From: Saccharopolyspora kobensis
GTDB taxonomy: Bacteria > Actinomycetota > Actinomycetes > Mycobacteriales > Pseudonocardiaceae
Assembly (NCBI RefSeq): GCF_900108315.1
Contig: NZ_FNVB01000005.1
Coordinates: forward strand, 248,001 to 312,000
Direction of reading: 5' to 3'
DNA: 64,000 bases
Part shown: piece by piece, positions 1 to 8,710 of the stretch
Numbering within the stretch: the stretch's first letter is position 1
Layout of the letters: each line of letters begins with the position of its first letter
The notes under the pieces: model-generated
What the model was told of the DNA's origin: nothing
Databases searched by the model: none
What the model saw: only the letters and a program-made list of their open reading frames with translations
Translations under genes and position numbers: made by a program

Positions 1-832
1 AGATCACCGCGAAGAACGCCAGGGCGCAGAACACCGCGATGCACATCAGGATCAGCTTGGCGGGCATCACCGCGTTCAGGTCGGTGTAGCTGGCACCGGT
101 GAACAGCGAGTTGCGCTGGGAGAGCAGCAGGTCGTAGCGGTCCAGGAAGTAGTCGACCGCCTTGAACAGCACGAACAGCCCGGCCAGGATCGCCAGCTGC
201 ACCCGGGCGGGCATGGACAGCTGCCCGGAGCGGCCCGCCAGCCGGATGCCGCCGAAGATGTAGTGGGTGATCAGCGCGCCGATGAACGACACGGTGACCG
301 CGATGAACGCCCACGACAGCAGGAGCCGCCAGAACGGCAGCTCGAAGGTGTAGAAGCTGATGTCCTTGCCGAACTCCGGGTCCACCTGGCCGAACGGCAC
401 GCTGTGCAGGAACAGCTGGAGCGTCTGCCAGTCGGCCTGCGCGGCCAGCCCGCCGATCACGCCGACCACGATCGGGATGCCCAGCCCGAACAGCCGGGAC
501 CGCTCGGTGGCCACCGTGCGGTATCGCGCCAGCGGGTCGTCGGGGCCGCTGACCGGCACGAACACCGGCCGGTTGCGGTAGGCCACCCACAGGTTCAGGC
601 CCAGCACGAGACCGAGGAAGACCGCGGCGACCACCCCGAGCCCGGCGCGGGAGAACAGCTGGGTGGTGAAGACGCCCCGGTAGCCGACCTCCCCGTACCA
701 GAGCCAGTCGACGTAGGTGCCCAGCATTCGCGATCCGGCGATCAGGGCGACCAGCACGATGCCGCCCAGGATCAGCAGTATCCGGCTTCGCCGGGACAGT
801 TTCGGCATTCCGACCGGGGGCCGCATGGCCAC
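1..832 (-). CDS. UPF0182 family integral membrane protein (C-terminal part outside window)
   Basis: The reading frame runs on the minus strand from a GTG at 832 off the left edge, so about 277 N-terminal residues are visible. They contain a short basic N-terminus, a first membrane helix (around RILLILGGIVLVALIAG), the motif WLWYGEVGY and several further helices. This is the pattern of the UPF0182 family (mycobacterial Rv3193c), a large multi-pass protein with a big extracytoplasmic domain and no assigned reaction. GTG 832 is chosen because AGGAG lies 8 nt upstream; an ATG at 826 is in frame but 14 nt from that site. The next gene is divergent. In mycobacteria this family sits beside the PDZ-Lon protease, as it does here. 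Confidence 0.9.
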   Translation of the reverse strand, partial: MAMRPPVGMPKLSRRSRILLILGGIVLVALIAGSRMLGTYVDWLWYGEVGYRGVFTTQLFSRAGLGVVAAVFLGLVLGLNLWVAYRNRPVFVPVSGPDDPLARYRTVATERSRLFGLGIPIVVGVIGGLAAQADWQTLQLFLHSVPFGQVDPEFGKDISFYTFELPFWRLLLSWAFIAVTVSFIGALITHYIFGGIRLAGRSGQLSMPARVQLAILAGLFVLFKAVDYFLDRYDLLLSQRNSLFTGASYTDLNAVMPAKLILMCIAVFCALAFFAVI

Positions 833-1020
833 AGCGCACGCTCCTGGTGACGATCAGCAGGCAGGTGGGACGGCGCCGGTGTCCACGCCACCGGCCGCCC
901 TCGTGATGTTCAACTCTACGACCCCGGTGTGAAGTTCCTGGAAGGGGCTTCGCGAAGTGGATTAATCCGACATCTCGCCGCACCGGGGTGCGCCATCCGG
1001 ACCACCTCGGCGGTGCGACC

Positions 1021-1557
1021 ATGGTCGGCATGCCGCAGACCCCCGAGCCGGACCTGACCGCAGCGCTGCCCTCGGCCGCCCGCGAGATCGAGGAGTTCGT
1101 CGCCGCCGCCGGGTGGGACCAGCCCACCCAGGTCTTCGCCCTGGTGCCCACCCGAATCCTGCTGAACGCCGAACCCGGGCTGGCCGATCAGCTCGACCCG
1201 GACTCCGCGCTCACCCCGATCGCCCAGGAATCGCTGCCCGCCGACGACCTCGCCGAGGCGCTCGCCCGCATCGAATGGCCCGAGCAGGTGGCCGGGTGCG
1301 CGCTGGTGCAGGAGATCGTGGTGCTGCCGCCGGAGGCGGAGGCCGAACTGCCGGACGACGCGGAGGCGGCGCGGCGGACCGCTGCCGAGCACCCGGAGCG
1401 CCAGGAGGCGCGACTGGTCGCGGCGGTGCTGCGCGATGGCGGCGAGGCCTGCGTGATGCGCCTGCGCGCCGAAGGCGACGAGCCGGGTGAGCGCATCGAG
1501 GACCGCTCCCTCGCCCCGAACCTGATCACCGCGCTGCACGCCACCTTCGCGGAGTGA
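1021..1557 (+). CDS. PPA1309 family protein, function unknown
   Basis: A 178-residue soluble acidic protein with no membrane segment. It contains a central stretch resembling WDQPTQVFALVPT and a C-terminal segment around LIAALHATF-type residues that I associate with the actinobacterial PPA1309 family, which lies between the UPF0182 and PDZ-Lon genes in many actinomycetes. No catalytic motif is visible and no function is assigned. The frame is open from a GTG at 988; the ATG at 1021 (or 1030) is preferred because homologues, as I recall them, begin just before the PDLTAALP segment. The ribosome binding site is weak. Confidence 0.75.
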   Translation: MVGMPQTPEPDLTAALPSAAREIEEFVAAAGWDQPTQVFALVPTRILLNAEPGLADQLDPDSALTPIAQESLPADDLAEALARIEWPEQVAGCALVQEIVVLPPEAEAELPDDAEAARRTAAEHPERQEARLVAAVLRDGGEACVMRLRAEGDEPGERIEDRSLAPNLITALHATFAE

Positions 1558-1691
1558 CCTGCCCGCTCGCGGCCGGAGCGAACAGGTGGCCAGCGACCAC
1601 GTTCGAGTGAACTTTCTTTCCAGGGTCGGTGGCCGCCAGCAGGACTTGGCGGACAAGCCGCAGGCGCACCGCCCATCCCGCAACTCGCTCA

Positions 1692-1756
1692 GCGTTCTCA
1701 GCCGTCGTCTGGTGCGCCGGGAGGGAGACGGCTGTCCAGGCGGCGTCCGAGATTCC
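1692..1756. repeat. dispersed inverted-repeat element, copy A
   Basis: Left arm GCGTTCTCAGCCGTCGTCTGG (1692-1712) and right arm at 1736-1756, whose reverse complement is close to GGAATCTCGGACGCC. The spacer is short compared with copy D. It lies in the 248-bp gap between the convergent PPA1309 and PDZ-Lon genes. It belongs to the same family as the copies at 8.4, 22.7, 43.9 and 47.0 kb. Confidence 0.6.
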
Positions 1757-1805
1757 GCTGGTCCACCACTGAGCAGGGTGCGACCGGGAAGTCCTCAGCG
1801 CCCGT

Positions 1806-2831
1806 TCAGCAGCTGGCCGGGGTCTTGCCCGCGCGGAGGTCGTCGAGCGCCTTGGTGGCCTCCTGGAGAGTGCCGACCTTGGCCAGCTGCAGGCCTTCCG
1901 GGGCCTGCGCCTTGGCCTCCGCGCAGTTGTCGGCGGGCACCAGGAAGGTGGTGGCACCGGCTTCCCTGGCCTTGACCATCTTGAACGGGATGCCGCCGAT
2001 CGGGTTGACCTCACCGGCCGGGGTGATCTCCCCGGTGCCTGCCACGAACTGACCGCCGTTGAGCTCGCCCGGCGTGAGCTTGTCGATGATCGCCAGGGTG
2101 AACATCAGCCCCGCCGACGGACCGCCGACATCGGCCAGGCTGATCTCGATCTCGAAGCCGACGTCCGGCCGCTCGGCCGCCGCCACCCCGAGGAAGCCCT
2201 GCTGCTGGCCGTCGGGGCCCTGCGCGAGCTGCACGCTGGCGACCCGTTCCGGCTGGTCGGCGTGCTGGAACCGGATCTCCACCCGATCACCGGGCTTGGT
2301 GCCGGTCAGCGCCGCCCGCAGCGACTGCGGATCGGTGACCGGCCGGCCGTTGGCCGCCAGCAGCCGGTCGCCCGGCGCCAGGATGCCGTCCGCCGGGCTG
2401 CCCTTGATGATCTGCCCGGCGACCACCTTCATCGGGTAGCCGAGGTAGCGCAGGGCCGCGGTCTCCGCGGTGGTCTGCGAGTCGTTGAACGCCTCGGTGT
2501 TCTCCTGCTCGATCTGCTGCTCGCTCTTGTCCGGCGGGAAGTAGAGGTCGCGCGGTGCCAGCGCGTAGCGCCCGCTGGCCCACAGGCCGAGCGCGCCGAA
2601 CATGGACAGCTGGTCGGTCACCGACACCGTGGTCATGTTCAGGTGGCCACCGGTGGGGAACGTCTGCTGGCCCTCGATGCTGATGACGGGCCGATCGCCG
2701 TCGACGCCGAGGGTGTCGTAGGTCGGCCCGGGGCCGAGTGCCACGTACGGCACCCGGACGAACGCACCGAGCAAGCCGAAGGCGACAACCAGCACGACGC
2801 TCGTCAGCAGCGTCCAGGTACGGCGGTTCAC
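1806..2831 (-). CDS. Membrane-anchored PDZ-Lon serine protease (YlbL-like)
   Basis: A 341-residue protein with one N-terminal membrane anchor (about residues 6-28), an extracytoplasmic PDZ domain (around GSPADGILAPGDRLLAANG) and a C-terminal Lon-type protease domain. The Lon Ser-Lys dyad is visible as Ser239 in GGPSAG and Lys284 in GGIPFK, 45 residues apart as expected. The family (Rv3194c, Bacillus YlbL) degrades envelope proteins; substrates here are unknown. The longer frame to 2990 is rejected. GTG 2831 sits 8 nt after a TACGCT -10 hexamer (2840-2845), suggesting a leaderless message, and has no Shine-Dalgarno sequence. It is divergent from the DUF2342 protease. Confidence 0.88.
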   Translation of the reverse strand: MNRRTWTLLTSVVLVVAFGLLGAFVRVPYVALGPGPTYDTLGVDGDRPVISIEGQQTFPTGGHLNMTTVSVTDQLSMFGALGLWASGRYALAPRDLYFPPDKSEQQIEQENTEAFNDSQTTAETAALRYLGYPMKVVAGQIIKGSPADGILAPGDRLLAANGRPVTDPQSLRAALTGTKPGDRVEIRFQHADQPERVASVQLAQGPDGQQQGFLGVAAAERPDVGFEIEISLADVGGPSAGLMFTLAIIDKLTPGELNGGQFVAGTGEITPAGEVNPIGGIPFKMVKAREAGATTFLVPADNCAEAKAQAPEGLQLAKVGTLQEATKALDDLRAGKTPASC

Positions 2832-2937
2832 GAGGCGACAGCGTACGTGTTCGCTGTTGGCGATGTGTGCGGTGTTCGCATCCCTTCCAGCCCCGGACGC
2901 CTTCTGCCCGGTGGCGCAAGCCGCGTACCGTGGAACT
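2832..2937. promoter_or_regulatory. Bidirectional promoter region between two protease genes
   Basis: This 106-bp gap holds outward-facing -10 hexamers. TACGCT (minus strand, 2840-2845) lies 8 nt before the GTG at 2831, and TACCGT (plus strand, 2926-2931) lies 6 nt before the ATG at 2938. Both spacings place the transcription start at or next to the start codon, so both messages look leaderless. No clear -35 consensus is visible. Confidence 0.5.
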
Positions 2938-4353
2938 ATGACCAACTTGCCGTTCGGGTTCGGTTCGCAGGACCCCGACGACCCTGACAAGGGCGACTCG
3001 TCGAAAGGCCGCTCTGAGGGTGGCGCCGGAAACTACGGGGACAATCCCTTCGGTTTCGCCGGCATGCCCGGTCCGGGCGGCATGCCCAACTTCGACATCG
3101 GCCAGCTCGGCCAGATGCTGACCCAGCTCGGGCAGGCGCTCAGCCACTCCGGCAGCGGCGGCACCGGGCCGGTCAACTACGACCTGGCCAAGCAGCTCGC
3201 CGTGCAGCAGCTGCACAACAACCAGCGCACCGAACGCCCCAGCCAGGAGCAGGTCAAGGCGATCGAGGACGCGGTGCGGCTGGCCGAGCTCTGGCTCGAC
3301 GCCGCCACCTCGCTGCCCGCCGGGGTTCGCTCGGTGCAGACCTGGTCCTCCGTCGACTGGGTGGAGAAGACGCTGCCCACCTGGCAGCGGCTGTGCGACC
3401 CGGTGGCGCAGCGGATGTCCAGCGCCTGGCTGGAGGCGATGCCGGAGGAGGCCAAGCAGGCCGCCGGCCCGCTGCTGTCCATGCTCGGCCAGATGGGCGG
3501 CATGACCTTCGGTTCGCAGCTCGGCAACGGCCTGGCGCAGCTCGGCGGCGAGGTGCTGACCTCCACCGACGTCGGCCTGCCGCTCGGCCCGACGGGCACC
3601 GCCGCGCTGCTGCCCGCCAACATCCAGCGCTTCGTGGAGGGCCTGGACCGGCCGATCAGCGAGGCGACCGTGTTCCTGGCCGCCCGCGAGGCCGCGCACC
3701 ACCGGCTGTTCAGCCACGTGCCGTGGCTGGCGCAGCGCCTGCTGGCCACCGTCGAGGAGTACGCGCGCGGCATCAGCATCGACACCTCGGCGCTGGAGGA
3801 CCTCGCCGGGAAGATCGATCCGTCCAACCCGAGCTCGATGCAGGAGCTGATGGGCTCCGGGATGCTCGAGCCGAAGACCACCCCGGAGCAGGAGGCCGCG
3901 CTGAAGCGGCTGGAGACGCTGCTCGCGCTGGTCGAGGGCTGGGTCGACGTCGTCGTCGCGGAAGCGGTCGGCGAACGGCTGCCCGGTGCCGGCGCCCTGG
4001 GCGAGATGGTCCGGCGGCGTCGCGCCACCGGTGGTCCCGCCGAGCAGACCTTCGCCACGCTGATCGGTCTGGAGCTGCGGCCGCGCCGGATGCGCGACGC
4101 GGCGAACCTGTGGCGGTTGATGACCGAGCGGCACGGCGCCGAGAGCCGGGACCGGGTCTGGGACCACCCCGACCTGCTGCCGGACAGCTCGGACCTGGAC
4201 GAGCCGCTGGACTTCGCCGACCGCTGGGGAGCCGCCCCGGCCGAGCTGGACGATCCGATCGCCGCGATCCGCCGCGCCGAGGCCGACGAGGCCGCGAAGT
4301 CCGGCGAGGAGGACGACGGCGGGGAGGAACCGAAGCGGGACGACCAGTCCTGA
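2938..4353 (+). CDS. Zinc-dependent metalloprotease, DUF2342 family
   Basis: A 471-residue protein matching the actinobacterial DUF2342 family (Rv3195 in M. tuberculosis; about 472 residues). The N-terminal 75 residues are Gly/Pro-rich and disordered. The conserved helical core carries the signature REAAHHRLF (around residue 250), taken to be the metal site. The C-terminus is very acidic. There is no signal peptide, so it is predicted cytoplasmic. ATG 2938 is chosen because TACCGT ends 6 nt upstream, as for a leaderless transcript; the frame upstream of it lies in the shared promoter. Substrate and physiological role are unknown. Confidence 0.85.
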   Translation: MTNLPFGFGSQDPDDPDKGDSSKGRSEGGAGNYGDNPFGFAGMPGPGGMPNFDIGQLGQMLTQLGQALSHSGSGGTGPVNYDLAKQLAVQQLHNNQRTERPSQEQVKAIEDAVRLAELWLDAATSLPAGVRSVQTWSSVDWVEKTLPTWQRLCDPVAQRMSSAWLEAMPEEAKQAAGPLLSMLGQMGGMTFGSQLGNGLAQLGGEVLTSTDVGLPLGPTGTAALLPANIQRFVEGLDRPISEATVFLAAREAAHHRLFSHVPWLAQRLLATVEEYARGISIDTSALEDLAGKIDPSNPSSMQELMGSGMLEPKTTPEQEAALKRLETLLALVEGWVDVVVAEAVGERLPGAGALGEMVRRRRATGGPAEQTFATLIGLELRPRRMRDAANLWRLMTERHGAESRDRVWDHPDLLPDSSDLDEPLDFADRWGAAPAELDDPIAAIRRAEADEAAKSGEEDDGGEEPKRDDQS

Positions 4354-4417
4354 CCGGCGTTCCCGGTTCGTTTCGCCTGTCGGTACCGCTGAACGTCGAA
4401 GGCGGGCAATGCGCTTG

Positions 4418-4436
4418 GGCGGCCCTCGCGGCCGCC
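4418..4436. terminator. Possible hairpin between convergent genes
   Basis: GGCGGCC (4418-4424) and GGCCGCC (4430-4436) form a 7-bp GC stem with a 5-nt loop in the 258-bp gap between the convergent DUF2342 and YgjP genes. There is no U-run on either strand. Nothing else is recognisable in this gap. Confidence 0.3.
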
Positions 4437-4611
4437 TGCGCGTGCCGACACGTCGGTCGTCTCAAGGCCCCAGCCACCGGACAGGGCTGGAACGCTCGCT
4501 TGGAGCCCTGGCTCGCGCACGTCGCAGTGCACGACGTCAGGGCTGCCCGCATCCGCGATTCGCCGCGGCGGCTGGCCGTCCTTCAGCCGCTGAGCGCGGC
4601 GATGGCTCTCG

Positions 4612-5166
4612 TCAGTCGGCGTCTTGCGGCTCGGTGTCGCCGTCCATGCCGATGCCGAGCTGCGCGGCGGCGGAAAGCCCTTCCAGGAAGCCGATGGCCC
4701 GCTCGGTCTTCGGGTAGCGGCGCACCCACTTCCAGAAGTCGGGGCCGTGGCCGGGCACCAGCAGGTGCGCCAGCTCGTGCACGAGCACGTAATCGAGCAC
4801 CCATCCGGGTACATCTCGGAGGCGTCGACTCACCCGAATGGTGGCCTCGCTCGGCGTGCAGGAGGCCCATCGGGTGCGCATCGGCGGCACCCATCGGACA
4901 CCGCTCGGTTCGGCCCGGCCGTCGAGGTACCGCGCGGACAGCTCGCGGCAGCGCTCGATCAGCGCCTCGTCGGACTCGCGCGCCGGCGAGCGGCGGCGCG
5001 TCTCACTCCGCTGCAGGCGGCTGAGCATGTCCGCCACCCAGCGCTTTTCCTCCGCGCGAGTCATCCGCGCCGGAAGCAGCACCACGATCTTGTCACCGTC
5101 GCGATAGGCGCTCACCGTTTGCCGGCGACGCTTGCTGCGGCGCACCTCGACCTGGGGTTCAGCCAC
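4612..5166 (-). CDS. YgjP-like (DUF45) metal-dependent hydrolase
   Basis: A 184-residue protein with the zincin-like motif HELAHLLVPGHGPDFW near the C-terminus: an HExxH pair plus a downstream His, as in the YgjP/DUF45 family of predicted M48-like metallopeptidases. The preceding segment MRTRWASCTP matches the usual RWGSC block of the family. The N-terminus is basic (RRSKRRRQTV), also typical. GTG 5166 is chosen over the longer frame because TAGGGT (5175-5180) lies 8 nt upstream, suggesting leaderless initiation. It is convergent with the DUF2342 protease. The substrate is unknown. Confidence 0.85.
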   Translation of the reverse strand: MAEPQVEVRRSKRRRQTVSAYRDGDKIVVLLPARMTRAEEKRWVADMLSRLQRSETRRRSPARESDEALIERCRELSARYLDGRAEPSGVRWVPPMRTRWASCTPSEATIRVSRRLRDVPGWVLDYVLVHELAHLLVPGHGPDFWKWVRRYPKTERAIGFLEGLSAAAQLGIGMDGDTEPQDAD

Positions 5167-5393
5167 GAATCTGGACCCTAGCGAGAAGAGCCGACAATCG
5201 GTTCCCCCGGTGAGCCGCACCACAGCGCCTACGGACTGTGACCTACTGAGGGATTACTCAATTTAGCCGAACATGCGATGCTCTTAATGCATGCATGTCG
5301 AATGGCCCACATGTACCGTTCCCCCAGCCGCCCGGAGCAGGGCCGCAGACGATCCAGCCGGTTGGCTGGGTCATGACACGAAGGAGGGGAGCC

Positions 5394-5543
5394 GTGGCCG
5401 AGACGTACAACGGCTACTGCGTCAAGTGCCGGGAGAAGCGGGACTTCTCCGGCGAGGTCTCGGAGACCAACGGGCGCCGGATGGCCAAGGGCACATGCCC
5501 GGTCTGCGGCACCAAGATGACCCGCATCCTCGGTAAGGCGTGA
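5394..5543 (+). CDS. Small zinc-ribbon protein, DUF5679
   Basis: A 49-residue protein with two knuckles, CVKC near the start and CPVC near the end, separated by a basic linker. This is the DUF5679 zinc ribbon common in actinomycetes. The start GTG has a near-perfect AAGGAGG 6-9 nt upstream, which excludes the longer frame from 5295. A strong hairpin terminator follows 7 nt after the stop. The function is unknown; its size and fold suggest nucleic-acid or protein binding. Confidence 0.85.
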   Translation: MAETYNGYCVKCREKRDFSGEVSETNGRRMAKGTCPVCGTKMTRILGKA

Positions 5544-5550
5544 CCGGGCC

Positions 5551-5580
5551 CGGGTGGGCCGCCGCCACAGGGCCCACCCG
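5551..5580 (+). terminator. Hairpin terminator after the DUF5679 gene
   Basis: CGGGTGGGCC (5551-5560) and GGCCCACCCG (5571-5580) form a perfect 10-bp stem with a 10-nt loop, starting 7 nt past the stop codon. There is no U-tract, as is usual for actinomycete terminators. Confidence 0.65.
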
Positions 5581-5937
5581 CCTGTCCGCCCGCCGGACAC
5601 CGCAGCGGTCGCGCGCCGGTGCGCCAGGGGAGCACACGTGTCCCCGAAGTGGTCCGCACCAGGCGAAATGCGCGAACCACACGGATGTCCGCACCGCGCT
5701 CGACCGCTTTCCGACTTCTTTCACCGACTGCTCCCGGAAAGCCGATTCGCACCGCTTTCCCCGGTTCGGCGGAGCGCTCGAATCCACCTGCCGACGCAAT
5801 GTCAGCGCCAAGATGGCTAACGCAGCCCAAGGCACGCCCGGAAACCTCTAGCATGTGACTGGGTTCCTCGATTTCGAATGCGTCTTCGGACGCTTCGGAC
5901 ACCGAGAGGGTTTTCCTGCGCGTACCAAGGAGAATTC
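5581..5937. other. Intergenic stretch before the ABC1 kinase gene
   Basis: About 360 bp without a credible gene. The only signals I see are a possible -10 hexamer TAGCAT at 5849-5854, which would give a leader of roughly 80 nt to the kinase gene, and the ribosome binding site AAGGAGAA just before 5938. Confidence 0.4.
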
Positions 5938-7248
5938 GTGGCCGACATCCCGCGCCGGGCAGCGCACCGCACCGCCAAGCTCGCCAGCCTCCCGCTCGGC
6001 GTCGCCGGTCGGCTGGCAGCCGGTTGGGGCAAGCGGCTCGTCGGTCAGGACGCCGCGCAGATCAACGCCGAGGTGTCGGCCAAGACCGCGGAGCAGCTGT
6101 TCTCCGTGCTCGGCCAGCTCAAGGGCGGCGCGATGAAGTTCGGCCAGGCGCTGAGCGTCTTCGAGGCCGCCGTCCCGGACGAGATGGCCGGGCCGTACCG
6201 CGAAGCGCTCACCAAGCTGCAGGCCGCCGCCCCGCCGATGGCCGCGAGCAGCGTGCACCGGGTGCTGGACGAGCAGCTCGGCCGCGCGTGGCGCAAGCGG
6301 TTCAGCGAGTTCGACGACACTCCCGCCGCCTCGGCCAGCATCGGCCAGGTGCACCGGGCGATCTGGCACGACGGCCGCGAGGTCGCGGTCAAGGTGCAGT
6401 ACCCCGGCGCGGACGAGGCGCTGCGCTCCGACCTGCGCCAGCTGACCCGGTTCTCCCGGCTGTTCCAGTCGCTGGCTCCCGGCGCCGAGGTCAAGCCCCT
6501 GCTGGCCGAGCTGCAGGAGCGGATGGTCGAGGAGCTGGACTACCGCACCGAGGCCGACAACCAGCGCGCCTTCGCCAAGGTGTTCCGGGACGACGAGGCC
6601 GTCCGGGTGCCCGCGGTGGTGGCCAGCGCCCCCAAGGTCGTCGTGACGGAATGGGTCACCGGCACCCCGTACTCGCGGATCATCAGCGACGGCGACCGCG
6701 AGCAGCGCAACACCGCGGGCCAGCTGCTCGCGGAGTTCCACTACTCCGCACCCTCGCGGGTCGGCCTGCTGCACGCCGACCCGCATCCCGGCAACTTCAT
6801 GCTGCTGGCGGACGGACGCCTCGCCGTGATCGACTTCGGCGCGGTGTCCCGGCTGCCCGACGGCCTGCCCACCACCCTCGGCCGGATGATCCGGCTGGCC
6901 CTGGAGGACAAGCCGGCCGAGCTGCTCGACCTGCTGCGCGCCGAGCGGTTCGTGCAGCCCGACCGGGAACTGCGGGGGGAGGACGTGCTGGCCTACCTGG
7001 CGCCGTTCGTCGACCCGGTCCGCACCCCGACGTTCCACTTCACCCGGCGCTGGTTGCAGCGGCAGGCCGAGCGGGTCGGCGACCTGCGCAGCCCCGACTT
7101 CCGCACCGGCCGGTCGCTGAACCTGCCCCCGGACTACCTGCTGATCCACCGCGTGACGCTGGGCGCGACCGGGATCCTGTGCCAGCTCGACGCGGAGGTC
7201 GACGCCCTCGACGTCATCACCAAGTGGCAGCCCGGCTTCACCGACTGA
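5938..7248 (+). CDS. ABC1/UbiB-family atypical protein kinase
   Basis: A 436-residue member of the ABC1 (AarF/UbiB/ADCK) kinase-like family, the orthologue by position of Rv3197. Visible family motifs are the KFGQALS signature of the N-terminal extension, the Ala-rich loop ASASIGQVHRA, the VAVKVQYPG strand with the ATP-binding lysine, the catalytic loop HADPHPGNF and the metal-binding VIDFGAV. The start GTG has AAGGAG 6 nt upstream. The gene is separated from whiB7 only by a convergent methyltransferase and a small ORF. In mycobacteria the orthologue belongs to the WhiB7 regulon and affects macrolide tolerance, but no WhiB7-type promoter is obvious here. The substrate is unknown. Confidence 0.88.
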   Translation: MADIPRRAAHRTAKLASLPLGVAGRLAAGWGKRLVGQDAAQINAEVSAKTAEQLFSVLGQLKGGAMKFGQALSVFEAAVPDEMAGPYREALTKLQAAAPPMAASSVHRVLDEQLGRAWRKRFSEFDDTPAASASIGQVHRAIWHDGREVAVKVQYPGADEALRSDLRQLTRFSRLFQSLAPGAEVKPLLAELQERMVEELDYRTEADNQRAFAKVFRDDEAVRVPAVVASAPKVVVTEWVTGTPYSRIISDGDREQRNTAGQLLAEFHYSAPSRVGLLHADPHPGNFMLLADGRLAVIDFGAVSRLPDGLPTTLGRMIRLALEDKPAELLDLLRAERFVQPDRELRGEDVLAYLAPFVDPVRTPTFHFTRRWLQRQAERVGDLRSPDFRTGRSLNLPPDYLLIHRVTLGATGILCQLDAEVDALDVITKWQPGFTD

Positions 7249-7276
7249 TCGCGCGGGAACCGCGGTTCCCGCACCG

Positions 7277-8173
7277 CTACGCGGAACTCCCCCGGGATTC
7301 CTTCGCTCCCACGTGGACCGTGTTGGCGGTGAGGTAGAAGACGTCGTCGCGGTTCCCGGCGTAGTGCTCACCGGCCTCGTCCAGCAGCTGGTCGAGCGCT
7401 TCGAGATCGGCCGGATCGAGGAACTCCTCCGCGTGCCTGCGCAGGAGGTGCAGGCGCCGCAGCACCGCGCTGCGGCCGATCTCGTCCAGCGGTGCCGGGC
7501 GATCGACGAGGTAGCTCCACGAGCGCACGTCGGTCAGCCCCGCTTCGGCCAGCGCTCGGCCCCAGCCCACCGGCAACCGGGCCGAACCGGTCATCTCGCC
7601 GCGCATCTGCCGGAACCACTGCTCGCGCGCGGCGATCAACCGCCCTTCCAGGCCCGGCCCGCCCGGTCCGACGTCATCGGGCAGCACCTTCGTCTGCAGC
7701 CCGAACTCGACGATCGCCAGCCGACCGCCCGGGCGCACCAGCTCCGCGAGCCGGCGCAGCCCGGCCAGCTGGTCCGGCAGGTGGTGCACGACGAACGCGG
7801 CGAAGACCAGGTCCGCCTGCGCCGGTGCACCGGAACGCGCCACCGCCTCGACCAGTTCGTCCGAGGCTGCGTCGGCTCGCACCGGGTGCACGGCCACCCC
7901 GTCGGCCACCGCTCCGGCCCGGCCGGCGGCCGCCGCGAGCAGCTCCGGCGCGGTGTCCACCACGATCACGTCCCCACCGGAACCGGCCAGCGCGGCGGCG
8001 AAGGCCGCCGCCGTACCACCGGCTCCGGAGCCGATCTCCAGCACCGTGCGGTCGTTCGGTCGCAGCAGCGCGGCGACCAGCTCGGCGGTCTCCGGCGCGG
8101 TCAGCTCGTCGGCCTCCCGCAACCGGTGCAGGTGCGCGTCCCAGTCGATGTTGTCGTGCGAGTGCATAGCCAC
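7277..8173 (-). CDS. Class I SAM-dependent methyltransferase
   Basis: A 298-residue protein. Motif I is LEIGSGAGGTAAAF, with an acidic motif II in VIVVDTAPELL and a post-motif FAAFVVHHLPDQL, followed by LRPGG-type motif IV (VRPGGRLAIVEFG). These define a class I Rossmann methyltransferase; the substrate cannot be read from the sequence. GTG 8173 is preferred because TAAGCT (8182-8187) lies 8 nt upstream, consistent with leaderless initiation; an ATG at 8167 is two codons later. It is convergent with the ABC1 kinase, with 28 bp between stops. Neighbouring resistance genes make an rRNA- or drug-directed role imaginable, but nothing supports it directly. Confidence 0.8.
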   Translation of the reverse strand: MAMHSHDNIDWDAHLHRLREADELTAPETAELVAALLRPNDRTVLEIGSGAGGTAAAFAAALAGSGGDVIVVDTAPELLAAAAGRAGAVADGVAVHPVRADAASDELVEAVARSGAPAQADLVFAAFVVHHLPDQLAGLRRLAELVRPGGRLAIVEFGLQTKVLPDDVGPGGPGLEGRLIAAREQWFRQMRGEMTGSARLPVGWGRALAEAGLTDVRSWSYLVDRPAPLDEIGRSAVLRRLHLLRRHAEEFLDPADLEALDQLLDEAGEHYAGNRDDVFYLTANTVHVGAKESRGSSA

Positions 8174-8497
8174 GAACGACCAGCTTACGGCGGATCGCGC
8201 TCTTCGCTCTGCAGTTGTCAAGGTGCGCGGTTCCCGGTCGGTGCCGCCCCTCCCCGGCCCCGACCCGAAACCTGTTGCAGCAAAACCTCTTTCACCCGGC
8301 AACCGCACGATGCGCCGCGCCCGGAGCGTCGCGGCGCATCACCGCCACCACGGACGGGTTCTCAGACGCCGCCTGACGCGGACAGCCCGTGTTCCGGGCT
8401 TCCGCAGCCAAGCGACGTCTGAGACCCCGCTACTCGCAACACCACGCAGCGCCATCCTGGAAAACCGCTCGGCGCAACGCGGTTCGGCGGTGTTCGC
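8174..8497. other. Intergenic stretch holding repeat copy B
   Basis: A 324-bp gap between the methyltransferase promoter and a small gene. It contains the methyltransferase -10 hexamer (8182-8187) and repeat copy B (8356-8428) with its tail reaching about 8462. No coding signal is credible. Confidence 0.5.
8356..8428. repeat. dispersed inverted-repeat element, copy B
   Basis: Left arm GGGTTCTCAGACGCCGCC begins at 8356 and the right arm ends at 8428; its reverse complement begins GGGGTCTCAGACGTCGC. The downstream tail (ACTCGCAACACCACGCAGC and then CCTGGAA) resembles the tail of copies D and F. Confidence 0.65.
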
Positions 8498-8653
8498 TCA
8501 GCAACATCGTGAAGCGGCCGCGGCCCGCCGCGTCGCGTAGGCGGCCAACCACCGCCACCAGCGACCGGCGGACATGTCTTGAGCCAACCGTTGTCGATGC
8601 GCTTCCTCGCGCAGTTCGTTGATCCGCAGCAAGGTCATCTCTTCGTACGTCAT
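8498..8653 (-). CDS. Small conserved-looking protein of 51 residues next to whiB7
   Basis: This short frame starts at an ATG with GTAGGAG 4-5 nt upstream. It encodes a charged helical N-terminus (MTYEEMTLLRINELREEA), then a Trp-rich segment WWRWL and a basic Ala-rich end finishing in Cys-Cys. It begins 57 nt after the whiB7 stop on the same strand and so may share its transcript. Proteins with this MTYExMTLxRIxEL start are, as I recall, common small hypotheticals in actinomycetes. No domain is recognisable and no function is assigned. Confidence 0.6.
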   Translation of the reverse strand: MTYEEMTLLRINELREEAHRQRLAQDMSAGRWWRWLAAYATRRAAAASRCC

Positions 8654-8710
8654 TTCTCCTACCTCGTTCGTCAGATGTGCCGAAGCACGGTTCGGTGATC
8701 GGTCTCGGCG

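Noticed and set aside
2287..4167. 626-codon open frame opposite the DUF2342 gene
   Set aside because: High GC leaves antisense frames open. Its product is Arg/His/Gln-rich without a fold, and the plus-strand gene has recognisable family motifs.
4409..4717. 102-codon plus-strand frame in the DUF2342/YgjP gap
   Set aside because: It overlaps the YgjP gene on the opposite strand, lacks a ribosome site and has shadow-like composition.
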